Shown here: one piece after another, positions 42,993 through 55,111 of the stretch
Numbering within the stretch: position 1 is the stretch's first letter
How the letters are laid out: each line of letters starts with the position of its first letter
Assembly (NCBI RefSeq): GCF_000717875.1
Contig: NZ_JOCT01000026.1
Span: 1-64,000 of the forward strand
DNA from: Streptomyces sp. NRRL S-455
GTDB lineage: Bacteria; Actinomycetota; Actinomycetes; Streptomycetales; Streptomycetaceae
Direction of reading: 5' to 3'
DNA length: 64,000 bases
Position numbers and translations under genes: made by a program
Notes under the pieces: generated by a model
What the model saw: only the letters and a program-made list of their open reading frames with translations
Database searches by the model: none
What the model was told of the DNA's origin: nothing

Positions 42993-43979
42993 ATGGAACC
43001 CGTGCGCCTGTCCGTCCTCGACCGCTCCCGCACCCGCGAGGGGCACACCCACCCCGAGGCGCTGCGCGACACGGTGCGGCTGGCTCAAGAGCTGGAACAG
43101 CTCGGATACCACCGGCTCTGGGTGTCGGAGCACCACGGCGTCCCCGGGGTCGCGGGCTCCGCGCCGACCGTGCTGGCCGCCGCCGTCGCGGGCGCCACCC
43201 GGACGATCCGGGTCGGTACGGGCGGGGTGATGCTGCCCAACCACCGGCCACTGGTCGTGGCCGAGCAGTTCGGGGTGCTGGAGTCGCTGTTCCCCGGTCG
43301 CATCGACATGGGGCTGGGCCGGTCGGTCGGCTTCACGGACGGGGTGCGCAAGGCCCTGGGCCGCGACAAGGGAGACGCCGAGGACTTCGAGGCCCAGGTC
43401 CGGGAACTGCTCGGCTGGTTCCGGGGCACCTCCCCCACCGGAGTACACGCCCGTCCCGCGGAAGGCCTGACCGTGCCGCCGTTCGTCCTGGCCATGGGCG
43501 AGGGCGCCGGCATCGCGGCCCGGCTGGGGCTGCCCATGGTCATCGGCGACCTCCGGAACCGGGACAGGATGCGGCGCGGCATCGACCACTACCGCGAGCA
43601 CTTCCGCCCCTCCGCCTGGGCGAGCGAACCCTACGTCGTCATCTCCGGCACGGTCGCGGTGGCCGGGACCCCCGAGGAGGCCCGGCGGCTGCTGATCCCC
43701 GAGGCCTGGTCGATGGCCCACTCGCGTACCCACGGCACCTTTCCGCCCCTGCCGCCCGCCGAGCGCGTGGAGGCGCTCACCATGACCGGCAAGGAGCGCG
43801 GCTTCTACGAGTCCGGGCTCGCCGGTCACATCGCGGGCACCGAGGAGCAGGTCGCGCACGAGCTGGAGACGGTGGTGAAGGAGACGGGCGCGCAGGAGGT
43901 CCTGGTCACCACCAGCACGTACGACCGCGAGGCACTGCTGGACTCCTACCGGCGGCTGGCCACGATCGCCTCCGGTTAG
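42993..43979 (+). CDS. LLM-class flavin-dependent oxidoreductase
   Basis: 328 residues, bacterial-luciferase-like TIM barrel that uses reduced FMN or F420. Typical marks: LSVLDRSRTREGHTHPEALR, YHRLWVSEHHGVPGVAGSAP, VGTGGVMLPNHRPLVVAEQF, LFPGRIDMGLGRS. This subgroup (MsnO8/YwcH-like) has unknown substrates. ATG 42993 lacks a strong ribosome site. The UvrA-like gene starts 11 nt after its stop, so the two are probably co-transcribed. It is divergent from the nucleotidyltransferase. Confidence 0.9.
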   Translation: MEPVRLSVLDRSRTREGHTHPEALRDTVRLAQELEQLGYHRLWVSEHHGVPGVAGSAPTVLAAAVAGATRTIRVGTGGVMLPNHRPLVVAEQFGVLESLFPGRIDMGLGRSVGFTDGVRKALGRDKGDAEDFEAQVRELLGWFRGTSPTGVHARPAEGLTVPPFVLAMGEGAGIAARLGLPMVIGDLRNRDRMRRGIDHYREHFRPSAWASEPYVVISGTVAVAGTPEEARRLLIPEAWSMAHSRTHGTFPPLPPAERVEALTMTGKERGFYESGLAGHIAGTEEQVAHELETVVKETGAQEVLVTTSTYDREALLDSYRRLATIASG

Positions 43980-43990
43980 AGTCGTTGCCC

Positions 43991-46339
43991 ATGCACGACC
44001 CTCACGGCCCCCACGACCCGTACGTCCGTGTCCGCGGTGCCCGCGAGCACAACCTCCAGGGCGTCGACGTCGACATTCCCCGGGACGTGCTGGCCGTGTT
44101 CACCGGCGTGTCCGGCTCGGGCAAGTCGTCGCTGGCGTTCGGCACGATCTACGCGGAGGCGCAGCGGCGCTACTTCGAGTCGGTCGCGCCGTACGCGCGC
44201 CGGCTGATCCACCAGGTGGGCGCGCCGAAGGTCGGGGAGATCACCGGTCTGCCGCCGGCCGTCTCGCTCCAGCAGCGCCGGGCGGCTCCCACCTCGCGCT
44301 CCTCGGTCGGCACCGTCACCAATCTCTCGAACTCGCTGCGCATGCTGTTCTCCCGAGCCGGCACCTACCCGCCCGGCGCCGAGCGTCTCGACTCCGACGC
44401 CTTCTCGCCCAACACGGCGGCCGGGGCCTGCCCGGAGTGCCACGGGCTCGGACAGGTGCACCGGACGACCGAGGAACTGCTGGTCCCCGACCCGTCACTG
44501 TCGATCCGCGGAGGCGCGATCGCCGCGTGGCCGGGCGCCTGGCAGGGCAAGAACCTGCGGGACGTCCTCGACGCACTCGGGTACGAGGTGGACCGGCCGT
44601 GGCGGGACCTGCCCGCCGGCGAGCGTGAGTGGATCCTGTTCACGGACGAGCAGCCGGTGGTGACCGTGCACCCGGTGCGGGACGCGGACCGGATCCAGCG
44701 GCCGTACCAGGGCACGTACATGAGTGCCCGGCGGTACGTGATGAAGACCTTCTCGGACTCCAAGAGCCCGACCCTGCGAGCGAAGGCCGAGCGGTTCCTC
44801 ACCAGCACGCCCTGCCCCTCTTGCGGTGGCAGCCGGCTGCGGCCCGAAGCGCTGGCGGTGACGTTCGGCGGCCGGACCATCGCCGAGCTGGCGGCGCTGC
44901 CGCTGGTTGAGCTGGCTGCCGCGCTCCACGCGACGTCGGAGACCGCCCGGGTCCTCACCGCCGATCTCACCTCACGCATCGCGCCGGTCCTCGAACTCGG
45001 CCTCGGCTACCTCAGCCTCGACCGGTCCACCCCCACCCTCTCCGCGGGCGAGCTGCAACGCCTGCGCCTCGCCACCCAGCTGCGCTCCGGCCTGTTCGGT
45101 GTCGTCTACGTCCTCGACGAGCCGTCGGCGGGGCTGCACCCGGCGGACACCGAGGCGCTGCTCGTCGTGCTGGAGCGGCTGAAGGCGGCCGGGAACTCGG
45201 TGTTCGTGGTGGAGCACCACCTCGATGTCGTACGCGGTGCCGACTGGCTGGTCGACGTGGGTCCGCAGGCGGGCGAGCACGGCGGGCGGGTGCTGCACAG
45301 CGGCCCGGTCGCCGGGCTGGCCGCCGTCGAGGAGTCGGCGACGGCCCGCTACCTGTTCGACGACTCCCCCGCCCCTGCCCGCGAGGTGCGCGAACCGAGC
45401 GGGTGGCTGAAGACCGGCCCGGTCACCCGGCACAACCTGCGCGGAGTGACCGCCGGGTTCCCGCTCGGCGTGTTCACCGCGGTCACCGGGGTGTCCGGCT
45501 CGGGCAAGTCCACGCTCATCGGGGAGATCACACAGGACACAGCCGGAGTGGGCCGGCTGGTCTCGGTCGACCAGAAGCCGATCGGGCGCACTCCGCGCTC
45601 GAACCTCGCGACGTACACCGGTCTCTTCGATGTCGTGCGCAAGGTGTTCGCGGCCACCGACGGGGCACGCGCGCGGGGCTTCGGTGTCGGCCGGTTCTCC
45701 TTCAACGTGGCGGGCGGGCGCTGCGAGACCTGTCAGGGCGAGGGGTTCGTCAGTGTGGAGCTGCTGTTCCTGCCGAGCACGTACGCGCCCTGCCCGGACT
45801 GCGGCGGGGCCCGGTACAACCCGGAGACCCTGGAGGTGACGTACCGGGGGCGGAGCATCGCGCAGGTGCTGGATCTGACGGTGGAGAGCGCAGCGGCGTT
45901 CTTCGCGGACACCCCGGCCGTCGCCCGCAGCCTCGGCACCCTGCTCGACGTCGGCCTGGGCTACCTCCGTCTCGGCCAGCCCGCGACGGAACTCTCCGGC
46001 GGCGAGGCCCAGCGCATCAAACTGGCGAGCGAACTCCAGCGCGGCCGGCGCGGCCACACGCTCTACCTCCTCGACGAACCCACGACCGGCCTCCACCCGG
46101 CCGACGTGGACGTCCTGATGCGCCAGTTGCACGGCCTCGTCGACGCCGGGCACACCGTGATCGTCGTCGAGCACGACATGTCCGTCGTCGCGGGCGCGGA
46201 CTGGGTCGTCGACCTCGGTCCGGGCGGCGGCGACGCGGGCGGCCGGATCGTGGCGGCAGGACCGCCGGCGGACGTGGCGCGCTCGGCGGAGAGCCGGACG
46301 GCGCCGTACCTCGCCCGCGCGCTGGCGGGGAACGGCTGA
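43991..46339 (+). CDS. Short UvrA paralog (UvrA2-like ABC ATPase)
   Basis: 782 residues against about 950 for UvrA. Two ABC ATPase units are complete: [17 protein letters not shown] with [15 protein letters not shown] and [11 protein letters not shown], then [16 protein letters not shown] with [16 protein letters not shown] and [11 protein letters not shown]. Zinc modules [17 protein letters not shown] and [14 protein letters not shown] are kept. The missing length falls in the first signature-domain insertion, where UvrA binds UvrB. Class members are linked with DNA-damage or drug tolerance (DrrC-like) rather than classic repair. It follows the flavin oxidoreductase by 11 nt. Confidence 0.9.
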   Translation: MHDPHGPHDPYVRVRGAREHNLQGVDVDIPRDVLAVFTGVSGSGKSSLAFGTIYAEAQRRYFESVAPYARRLIHQVGAPKVGEITGLPPAVSLQQRRAAPTSRSSVGTVTNLSNSLRMLFSRAGTYPPGAERLDSDAFSPNTAAGACPECHGLGQVHRTTEELLVPDPSLSIRGGAIAAWPGAWQGKNLRDVLDALGYEVDRPWRDLPAGEREWILFTDEQPVVTVHPVRDADRIQRPYQGTYMSARRYVMKTFSDSKSPTLRAKAERFLTSTPCPSCGGSRLRPEALAVTFGGRTIAELAALPLVELAAALHATSETARVLTADLTSRIAPVLELGLGYLSLDRSTPTLSAGELQRLRLATQLRSGLFGVVYVLDEPSAGLHPADTEALLVVLERLKAAGNSVFVVEHHLDVVRGADWLVDVGPQAGEHGGRVLHSGPVAGLAAVEESATARYLFDDSPAPAREVREPSGWLKTGPVTRHNLRGVTAGFPLGVFTAVTGVSGSGKSTLIGEITQDTAGVGRLVSVDQKPIGRTPRSNLATYTGLFDVVRKVFAATDGARARGFGVGRFSFNVAGGRCETCQGEGFVSVELLFLPSTYAPCPDCGGARYNPETLEVTYRGRSIAQVLDLTVESAAAFFADTPAVARSLGTLLDVGLGYLRLGQPATELSGGEAQRIKLASELQRGRRGHTLYLLDEPTTGLHPADVDVLMRQLHGLVDAGHTVIVVEHDMSVVAGADWVVDLGPGGGDAGGRIVAAGPPADVARSAESRTAPYLARALAGNG

Positions 46340-46574
46340 GGCGGGTCGGTGGAGCCGGCCGGTCCGTGGCAGGCCGCCCGGCGGCAGGCGGGGCCGGGGG
46401 CCGCCCGCACGAGGCAGCGGCGAGCGGTCCGGGGCGTGGCGGGCACGCGTAGCCGGGTATCGATGGCGGGCCGGTGAGGGGGGGCGGGCCCCGCCCCGGG
46501 CGCCCCTGCCCTCCCCCGGTCCTGCCCTCCGCCGGGCACCACACCGTGTCGTCACCCGCCGTGCGTCTACCGCC

Positions 46575-47387
46575 CTACGCCACCAGCAGAGTGTGCGTCC
46601 AAGCGGGCGCGGCCGTCTCCTGGCGCTGTGCGGCGCACGCCAGGGCGCGGCGGTCGGGGTGGGTGCCCGGGGAGATGGCGTCCCGTACCTCGACCTCGGC
46701 GACCAGGCCGCGGGCCGTCGCCACCCGCCACAGGGAGGCGAGCAGGGTGTCGTCGCCGACGAACGCGGGGGCGGTGGTGGTGGTTCCGCCGGTGAGCCGG
46801 TAGCGGATCCGGACCGGCTGGACCGGTACCCCGGCGTCGAGGGCGGCCTGGAAGACGGCCCGACGGTAGGTGCCCTGGGCCCGGCCGCACCAGGTGCTGC
46901 CCTCGGGAAAGGCCGCGACGGCGGCGCCCTCGCGCAGGGCCCGGGCGATCAGGGCGACGGTGTCCGGGAGCGCCCGCAGCCGGTCCCGGTCGATGAAAAG
47001 GGCGCCGCGGGCGGCCAGCGGCCCGGCGACGGGCCACCGCCGTACCTCGGTCTTGGCCAGCATCCGGGCGGGGCGCACGGCGGCGATCAGCGGTATGTCC
47101 AGCCAGGAGATGTGGTTGGCGACGAGCAGCAGTCCGCCGGTGGGGACGGCGGCGCCGGTGACGCGGACCCGGACCCCTGCGGCCCGCACGATCCACCGGC
47201 ACCACCGCCGGATCGGGGACGCCGGTATCCGGGCGCCGAGCGGCGACAGCGCGATCCCCGCGAGCAGCAGCAGGAAGACCCCGGTGAGCCGCAGCACGGC
47301 ACGCGGCACGGCCCGCGCTCTCAGCCCCGCCGACGCCTCGACACAGGCCCGCGGCGTGCAGGGCGCGGTGGGCAGCCAGGCACTCAT
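46575..47387 (-). CDS. olsA: Lyso-ornithine-lipid acyltransferase (PlsC family)
   Basis: 270 residues. One N-terminal helix (AVLRLTGVFLLLLAGIALSP), then the acyltransferase block with VANHISWLDIPLI (N-H-x-x-x-x-D catalytic motif), ARGALFIDRDRLRALPDTVA and AAFPEGSTWCG (F-P-E-G substrate motif). It acylates the hydroxyl of lyso-ornithine lipid to give ornithine lipid in the inner membrane. The assignment rests on the adjacent olsB; the family also includes phospholipid acyltransferases. The start ATG overlaps the olsB TGA by one base. Confidence 0.83.
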   Translation of the reverse strand: MSAWLPTAPCTPRACVEASAGLRARAVPRAVLRLTGVFLLLLAGIALSPLGARIPASPIRRWCRWIVRAAGVRVRVTGAAVPTGGLLLVANHISWLDIPLIAAVRPARMLAKTEVRRWPVAGPLAARGALFIDRDRLRALPDTVALIARALREGAAVAAFPEGSTWCGRAQGTYRRAVFQAALDAGVPVQPVRIRYRLTGGTTTTAPAFVGDDTLLASLWRVATARGLVAEVEVRDAISPGTHPDRRALACAAQRQETAAPAWTHTLLVA

Positions 47388-48154
47388 CAGGCGGGGACGA
47401 GGGACAGGAAGTGCCGCAGGTACCGCGCGTTGACCCGGTTCATCGGCAGCAGCACGTACAGGTCGGCGACGCCGAAGTCCGGGTCGTGGGCCGGTTCGCC
47501 GCACACCCAGGCGCCCAGGCGCAGGTAGCCGCGAAGCAGGGCGGGCAGTTCGACGCGGGCGGCGGGCGCGGGGCCCGGGACCCATGGCAGCAGCGGCTGG
47601 ACGCGGTACTCCTGCGGCGACAGGTGCTTGGCGCTCACCCGGTCCCAGGTGGCGGAGGCCAGGGTGCCGCCGTCGGCGAGCGGGACGGAGCAGCAGCCGG
47701 CGAGCCACTCGTGGCCCCGGTCGACCATGTAGCGGGCGATACCGGCCCAGATGAGGCTGATGACCGCGCCGTCGCGGTGGTCGGGGTGCACGCAGGAGCG
47801 GCCGACCTCGACGAGCTCGGGCCGGATTCCGGCGAGGGAGCTCAGGTCGAACTCGCTCTCGGAGTACAGCCGCCCGGCGACCGCCGCGCGCTCCGGCGGC
47901 AGCAGCCGGTAGGTGCCGACGACCTGGCCGGTCGTCTCCTCGCGGACGAGGAGGTGGTCGCAGTACGCGTCGAACGGGTCGACGTCCAGCCCCGGTTGCG
48001 AGCCGGCCAGCAGGGCGCCCAGCTCCCCGGCGAAGACGTCGTGCCGCAGCCGCTGCGCGGCACGCACGTCCTCCTCGTTCCGGGCGAGGGCGACGGTGTA
48101 GCGGGTGGGGGCCGCGGGCTGCGCGGGGCGGTCGACGGTCAGTACGCCGGTCAT
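47387..48154 (-). CDS. olsB: Ornithine N-acyltransferase (OlsB-like, GNAT)
   Basis: 255 residues. It links a hydroxy fatty acid from acyl carrier protein to the alpha-amine of ornithine, the first step of ornithine-lipid synthesis. Marks: AQRLRHDVFAGELGALLAGS, DAYCDHLLVREETTGQVVGT, SEFDLSSLAGIRPELVEVGR plus SCVHPDHRDG, and GHEWLAGCCSVPLADGG. ATG 48154 follows AGGAGAGAGCC. It forms a coupled pair with the downstream acyltransferase. Phosphorus-free ornithine lipid replaces phospholipids under phosphate limitation in many bacteria; no Pho box was identified here. Confidence 0.85.
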   Translation of the reverse strand: MTGVLTVDRPAQPAAPTRYTVALARNEEDVRAAQRLRHDVFAGELGALLAGSQPGLDVDPFDAYCDHLLVREETTGQVVGTYRLLPPERAAVAGRLYSESEFDLSSLAGIRPELVEVGRSCVHPDHRDGAVISLIWAGIARYMVDRGHEWLAGCCSVPLADGGTLASATWDRVSAKHLSPQEYRVQPLLPWVPGPAPAARVELPALLRGYLRLGAWVCGEPAHDPDFGVADLYVLLPMNRVNARYLRHFLSLVPA

Positions 48155-48293
48155 GGCTCTCTCCTGGTCACGGGCCGGGGGCGGCGAGCGGTGCCGCCGC
48201 CACTGTTGTGCCCATGCCGCCTGACCTTCGCGTGACCAGTGCCAGGAGCGTGGATGCCGGGATGTTGAATGCCAGGGGCCCGGAAAAGCGAGA

Positions 48294-48321
48294 CGGGGCC
48301 GGTGAGCACCGACCGGCCCCG
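48294..48321. terminator. 10-bp stem hairpin after the sdh operon
   Basis: CGGGGCCGGT and ACCGGCCCCG arms around an 8-nt loop, 41 nt past the sdhB stop and upstream of olsB on the same strand, separating the two units. Confidence 0.65.
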
Positions 48322-48361
48322 CCCGTCCGCACGAGACGGCGAACGCTTTACCTGCCCGGCC

Positions 48362-49107
48362 CTACCGCTTGCTCACCTTCCGCGTGGCCCGCAGCCACTC
48401 CTTGTTCATGCCGGTGATGGACATGAGCGGAATGCCCTTGGGGCAGGCCGTGGCGCACTCTCCGGTGAGGGTGCATCCGCCGAAGCCCTCCTCGTCCATC
48501 TGCGCCACCATGTCCAGCACCCGCGTCTCGCGCTCGGGCGCCCCCTGCGGCAGCACGTTCAGATGGTTGATCTTGGCGGACGTGAACAGCATCGCCGCCC
48601 CGTTCGGGCACGCGGCGACACATGCACCGCATCCGATGCACTCGGCGTGTTCGAAGGCGAAGTCGGCATCCGGCTTCGGCACCGGCGTGGCATGTGCTTC
48701 CGGAGCCGCACCCGTCGGCGCGGTGATGTACCCGCCGGCCTGGATGATCCGGTCGAACGCCGAGCGGTCGACGACCAGGTCCTTGATCACCGGGAACGCG
48801 GACGCCCGCCACGGCTCGATGTCGATCGTGTCGCCGTCCTTGAACGACCTCATGTGCAGCTGGCACGTGGTCGTCCGCTCGGGCCCGTGCGCATCGCCGT
48901 TGATCACGAGCGAGCACGCTCCGCAGATGCCCTCGCGGCAGTCGTGGTCGAAGGCGACCGGGTCCTCGCCCTTGAGGATGAGTTCCTCGTTGAGGGTGTC
49001 GAGCATCTCCAGGAACGACATGTCGGAGGAGATCCGGTCCACCTCGTACGTGGACATGGCGCCTTCGGCGTCGGCGTTCTTCTGCCGCCAGACGCGCAGG
49101 GTGAGCT

Positions 49108-49111
<4 letters not shown>
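48362..49111 (-). CDS. sdhB: Succinate dehydrogenase/fumarate reductase iron-sulfur subunit
   Basis: 249 residues. Three clusters are visible: [2Fe-2S] [16 protein letters not shown] with a later TTTCQL, [4Fe-4S] [15 protein letters not shown] and [3Fe-4S] [15 protein letters not shown]. It passes electrons between the flavoprotein and the haem subunit at the inner membrane. ATG 49111 overlaps the sdhA TGA by four bases. Gene order on the minus strand is sdhC-sdhA-sdhB, i.e. the three-subunit type with a single cytochrome b and no SdhD. Confidence 0.95.
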
Positions 49112-51054
<1,943 letters not shown>

Positions 51055-51055
51055 G

Positions 51056-51760
51056 TCAGCTCACCACTCCGGTCATGACGCCCACGGGTACGGCGATGAA
51101 CCCGGCCGTGAGCAGCAGCGCGAGGACGTCGGCGACGGTCTTGAGGGCACGGTCGCGGGTGCGGCTGCCGGCGCCGAGGGTCTGGGCGGCGCTCCAGAAG
51201 CCGTGCCGTACGTGCAGGCCGAGCGCGAGCATCGCGACGATGTAGATGACGTTGCCGTACCAGGTGGAGAAGGTGTCCACGACGTTCTGGTAGGGATGTC
51301 CGGGCCGGAAGCCGGGGTGCACGGTGCCGGTCGTGATGTCCAGGATGTGCCAGACGATGAACAGCCCGAGGATGACCCCGCCCCACCGCATGGTCCGCGT
51401 CGCGTAGCTCGCCCGCGGCCTCTTGTGCACGTACTTGCTGGGCCGTGCCCTGATGTCGCGGCGGCTGAGCTGGTACGCGGACACGGCGTGGGCGACGACG
51501 GCGGCCACCAGCACGATCCGGACCAGCCAGAGCGTCCACTCGTAGTGCATGAAGGGCTCGCCGACGGTGCGCAGCCAGTGGCCGTAGTGGTTGAACTCGC
51601 CGGCCCCGAAGAAGATCTTCAGGTTACCGATCATGTGGACGACCAGGTACAGCAGCATGATCAGCCCGCTGACCGCCATCACGGTCTTCTTGCCGAGGGT
51701 GGAGTCCCACACGGTGCGTGCCATGGACGGTCGTCGGCCCGTCCGCGTTGCCAGTGCCAT
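51056..51760 (-). CDS. sdhC: Succinate dehydrogenase cytochrome b subunit
   Basis: 234 residues with five membrane helices; the first is [20 protein letters not shown]. Histidines in [38 protein letters not shown] and [12 protein letters not shown] are the expected ligands of two haems, as in B. subtilis-type enzymes. It anchors SdhAB and reduces menaquinone. ATG 51760 is used; an internal ATG (51724, [13 protein letters not shown]) is possible. It is divergent from the LysR regulator across 83 nt. Confidence 0.92.
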   Translation of the reverse strand: MALATRTGRRPSMARTVWDSTLGKKTVMAVSGLIMLLYLVVHMIGNLKIFFGAGEFNHYGHWLRTVGEPFMHYEWTLWLVRIVLVAAVVAHAVSAYQLSRRDIRARPSKYVHKRPRASYATRTMRWGGVILGLFIVWHILDITTGTVHPGFRPGHPYQNVVDTFSTWYGNVIYIVAMLALGLHVRHGFWSAAQTLGAGSRTRDRALKTVADVLALLLTAGFIAVPVGVMTGVVS

Positions 51761-51819
51761 GGCACAGCACGCTACGGACACGGAGCCGATCGGTCCAAGA
51801 CATGGTCCAGCTTGATTCC

Positions 51820-51834
51820 ATAGCCTGGGGCTAT
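51820..51834. promoter_or_regulatory. 15-bp dyad in the sdhC-lysR intergenic region
   Basis: ATAGCC-TGG-GGCTAT, perfect, 9 nt before the LysR ATG. Size and place fit a LysR-type binding site, probably used for autoregulation and for control of sdhC. Confidence 0.6.
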
Positions 51835-51843
51835 CGTACGAGC

Positions 51844-52728
51844 ATGCAGTTCCAGCAACTCCAGTACTTCGTGGCCGTCGCCGAGACCCGGCACTTCACC
51901 CGGGCCGCCGATCTGGTCCATGTCGCGCAGCCGTCGCTGTCGCAGCAGATCAAGGCGCTGGAGCGGGAGCTGGGCGCGGATCTGTTCCTGCGGGCCCGGG
52001 GCAACATCTCGCTCACGGACGCCGGGGAGGCCCTGCTCCCCCTGGCCCGGCGCATCCTGGCCGACGCGGACACGGCCCGGCACGAGGTGCTGGAGCTGGT
52101 GCAGCTACGGCGAGGGCGGGTGCGGCTCGGTGCCACGCCCAGCCTGTGCACGGGCCTGCTGCCGGACGTACTGCGCGCCTTCCACGACCGCTACCCGGGC
52201 ATCCGGCTGCTGATCGAGGAGGGCGGTTCGCACGACCTGGTGCGGGAGCTGGCACGCGGCGCGCTGGATCTCGCCCTCGTGGTACTGCCCCTGCCGACGC
52301 CGTCCCCGGCGCTGACGACGGTGGAGCTGCTGCGCGAGGACCTGGTCGTGGTCTCCTCACCGGACGCGCCGAGACCCGGCCGGGGCCGGCGCACCGTACG
52401 CATCGCCGACCTGGAGGGCGAGCGTCTGGTGATGTTCCGGCACGGCTACGACCTGCGCGAGCTGACCGTGGCGGCGTGCCGCACGGAGGGGTTCGAGCCG
52501 GACTTCGCGGTGGAGGGCGGGGAGATGGACGCGGTGCTGGGGTTCGTGCGGGCCGGGCTGGGGGTGGCCGTCGTGCCGCGCATGGTGGCGGCGAGATCGG
52601 GCAGCGGCCTGCGCGTCACCCCGCTGGCCCGGCCCGGTCTGCATCGCACGATCGCCCTGGCCCACCGCAGCGACGTGGCGCCGCCCCGGGCGGCCAGAGA
52701 ACTCCAGCGCATGCTGCTGGAACGGTGA
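51844..52728 (+). CDS. LysR family transcriptional regulator
   Basis: 294 residues. Winged helix-turn-helix at 1-60 (MQFQQLQYFVAVAETRHFTR, then AADLVHVAQPSLSQQIKALE), then the two-lobe periplasmic-binding-like effector domain (LGATPSLCTGLLPDVLRAFH, ...GLGVAVVPRMVAAR). The cofactor is probably a small organic acid. It faces the sdh operon head to head with a shared operator-like dyad, so it likely tunes sdhCAB. ATG 51844 has no strong ribosome site. Confidence 0.93.
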   Translation: MQFQQLQYFVAVAETRHFTRAADLVHVAQPSLSQQIKALERELGADLFLRARGNISLTDAGEALLPLARRILADADTARHEVLELVQLRRGRVRLGATPSLCTGLLPDVLRAFHDRYPGIRLLIEEGGSHDLVRELARGALDLALVVLPLPTPSPALTTVELLREDLVVVSSPDAPRPGRGRRTVRIADLEGERLVMFRHGYDLRELTVAACRTEGFEPDFAVEGGEMDAVLGFVRAGLGVAVVPRMVAARSGSGLRVTPLARPGLHRTIALAHRSDVAPPRAARELQRMLLER

Positions 52729-52966
52729 GCGGCGGCCGGCGTCCGGGGTCAGTACCCTCTTGGCGGCAATCAGGGGCCCGCAGGGGGACTTTCAGGTTAC
52801 CGAAGACCACTCCCGGAACACTGCGTACCCGGCACGCTTCTCGGGCTGAAGCCGCGCCCCCGCCGGGCCTGCCGGAGGCGAGCCGGTGGACGTCAGCCGG
52901 CTCGTCGCACCGGGGCCCCGCCGCCGGGCCGGGGCCGGCCCGTTCACGGTTCCCCGGGCCCGTCCC

Positions 52967-55111
52967 TCATCCCGTCGCGTCCGCCAGGGCCAGTTCGTGC
53001 AGTCTCTCCGGCGGGCCCGGGCGGGCGTAGTACCAGCCCTGGGCGGTGTCGCAGCCCAGTATGCGGAGTTGTTCCGCCTGGGCCCCGGTCTCCACGCCCT
53101 CCACCGTCACCGCGAGATCCAGCGTGTGGGCCAGGGAGACGATTCCCTCGACGATCTTCAGATCGACCGGATCCACCGGGAACTGCTGCATGCTCTGGGT
53201 GAAGGAGCGGTCCAGCTTCAGGATGCTGACGGGGAGCCGGCGGAGGTTGGCGAGGTTGGAGTAGCCCGTGCCGAAGTCGTCCAGGGCGATGTCGACGCCC
53301 ATCTCCGCCAGCCGGCGCAGCGGCTTCAGCAGATCGTCGTCCGCGCCGATCAGGGCCGACTCCGTGACCTCGAGGCAGAGCGCGTCCGGTTCGATGCCCG
53401 TGCGTTCCAGGATGTCGACGGTGTCCTGGACCAGACCCGGGTGGGTCAGCTGACAGGGCGAGAGGTTCACGTTGATCCGCAGGGGGCCCGCGGCCTCCGC
53501 ACCGCCCTGCAGTTCCCGCCACTCGCGGGCCTGGCGTACCGACTGTTCCAGCACCCAGCGGCCCAGGGGCACGATCAGGCCCGTGTGCTCGGCGAGCGGG
53601 ATGAACCGGTCCGGGCCGAGGACGCCGTGCTGCGGGTGCAGCCAGCGCACCAGGGCCTCGGCGCCTCGCACACTGCCGTCGCCGAGGTGCACCAGCGGCT
53701 GGTACTCGATGAAGAACTCGCCCCGCTCCAGGGCCGTCGGCAGCGCGGTGGTGAGTCCATGCCGGGTGATGGCGCGGGCGTCCGCCTCCGGGTCCGCGAG
53801 TTCGAAGCGGTTGCCGCCGGCCGACTTGGCCCGGTACATCGTGATGTCGGCGCTGCGCAGCACCTCCGCCGGGCTGCGCTCCCCGGCCGGGCCCTCGACG
53901 ATGCCGATGCTGCCGCGCACGGTCAGCTCCCGGCCGTCGACACTGACCGGGGCGAGCAGCGCGTTCATGATGCGCGCGGCGAGCTCGTCGACCTCGCGCT
54001 GGGTGTCGGGCCCCGTGGTCAGGGCCACGAACTCGTCGCCGCCGAGCCGGGCGACCATCTCGCCGGGCACGGTGGCGCAGGACTGGAGCCGGTCGGCGAC
54101 CTCCACCAGCAGCCGGTCGCCGGCCGCGTGACCGAGGCTGTCGTTGATGGTCTTGAAGCCGTCCAGGTCGAGGTAGCACAGCCCGAACCGCTGGCCCTTT
54201 CCGGCGCCGAGTGCCTTCTCCAGGCGCTCGAAGAAGAAGGTGCGGTTGGGCAGGCCGGTGAGGGCGTCGTGCGTGGCCTCGTAGCGCAGCCGCAGGTTGA
54301 GCAGGCGGCGCTCGGTGGTGTCCTCCATCAGGGCCAGCTGGAACTGCGGGTTGCCGTCGGCGTCGCGCAGCAGGGAGACCGTCAGGTTGGTCCACAGGAC
54401 CGTTCCGTCAGGGCGGTAGAACGCCTTCTCCAGGTGGTAGTGCTCCCGCTCGCCGCGTACGAGTTCGTCGTAGAGCCGCCAGGTCTGCGGCGCGTCGTCG
54501 GGGTGGGTCCACTCCCTGACGTTGCGGCTTCGCAGGGCCTGCTCGGACATTCCGAACATGCGCAGCAGCGCGCCGTTGACCTGGAGGATGTTGCCCTCGA
54601 GGTCGGCCATGCCGATGCCTATGGCCGCGCCCTCGAAAACGGCGCGGAAGCGGGCCTCGCTCGCGTGCAGGGCCTGCGCGACCACACCCTGTGCCTTCAG
54701 CGCGGCCTGGGCGATGGCCTCCTGCTCGGCCAGCGTCCGCTCGCGCAGCGCCCGCGCGAAGCCGGCGGCCATCGCGTGCTGCAGTCGCGCGCACCGGGCA
54801 CGCAGGCCCTCCTGGTCGCCGTCGCCGCCGCAGTACAGGACCAGGTAGGCGTCCACGCAGTCCAGCGTGCGGCTGAGCGCCTCCGGGTCGGTGCAGTGGG
54901 CGTCCACGAGGGCGGCGCCGACGGCCTTGCCCGCTTCGGCGTCGAAGGTCCGGGCCACTAGCGCCTCACTCAACCGCCGGGCCAGGGGCAGCAGTTGCTG
55001 CTCGAACTCCAGCCGGGTCGACGACGTCGAGGTCACCGGGAAGACCGCCCGGCTCCAGATCGTCGCGAACCGGCGCAGTCTGTCCTCCGGCCCGTCCGGT
55101 TCCGCGATCAC
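52967..55111 (-). CDS. rmdA: PAS-GGDEF-EAL c-di-GMP turnover protein (RmdA-like)
   Basis: 714 residues, no membrane helix. N-terminal about 140 residues without a known domain, a PAS domain (about 150-270, FRAVFEGAAIGIGMADLEGN), GGDEF (357-361 in ARLGGDEFVAL, active motif) and EAL (485-487 in GAEALVRW) with NLSP, LEVTES, DDFGTGYSNL and VEGVET, so the phosphodiesterase site is complete. In S. coelicolor RmdA (SCO0928, near sdh) degrades c-di-GMP and affects aerial growth; domain order and neighbourhood agree. GTG 55111 overlaps the stop of the DUF574 gene (GTGA). Confidence 0.88.
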   Translation of the reverse strand: MIAEPDGPEDRLRRFATIWSRAVFPVTSTSSTRLEFEQQLLPLARRLSEALVARTFDAEAGKAVGAALVDAHCTDPEALSRTLDCVDAYLVLYCGGDGDQEGLRARCARLQHAMAAGFARALRERTLAEQEAIAQAALKAQGVVAQALHASEARFRAVFEGAAIGIGMADLEGNILQVNGALLRMFGMSEQALRSRNVREWTHPDDAPQTWRLYDELVRGEREHYHLEKAFYRPDGTVLWTNLTVSLLRDADGNPQFQLALMEDTTERRLLNLRLRYEATHDALTGLPNRTFFFERLEKALGAGKGQRFGLCYLDLDGFKTINDSLGHAAGDRLLVEVADRLQSCATVPGEMVARLGGDEFVALTTGPDTQREVDELAARIMNALLAPVSVDGRELTVRGSIGIVEGPAGERSPAEVLRSADITMYRAKSAGGNRFELADPEADARAITRHGLTTALPTALERGEFFIEYQPLVHLGDGSVRGAEALVRWLHPQHGVLGPDRFIPLAEHTGLIVPLGRWVLEQSVRQAREWRELQGGAEAAGPLRINVNLSPCQLTHPGLVQDTVDILERTGIEPDALCLEVTESALIGADDDLLKPLRRLAEMGVDIALDDFGTGYSNLANLRRLPVSILKLDRSFTQSMQQFPVDPVDLKIVEGIVSLAHTLDLAVTVEGVETGAQAEQLRILGCDTAQGWYYARPGPPERLHELALADATG

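Noticed and set aside
46481..46497. GGGGCGGGCCCCGCCCC dyad between uvrA-like and olsA genes
   Set aside because: With only one central base it cannot fold as a terminator hairpin of that length, and G/C runs of this kind are frequent by chance here.
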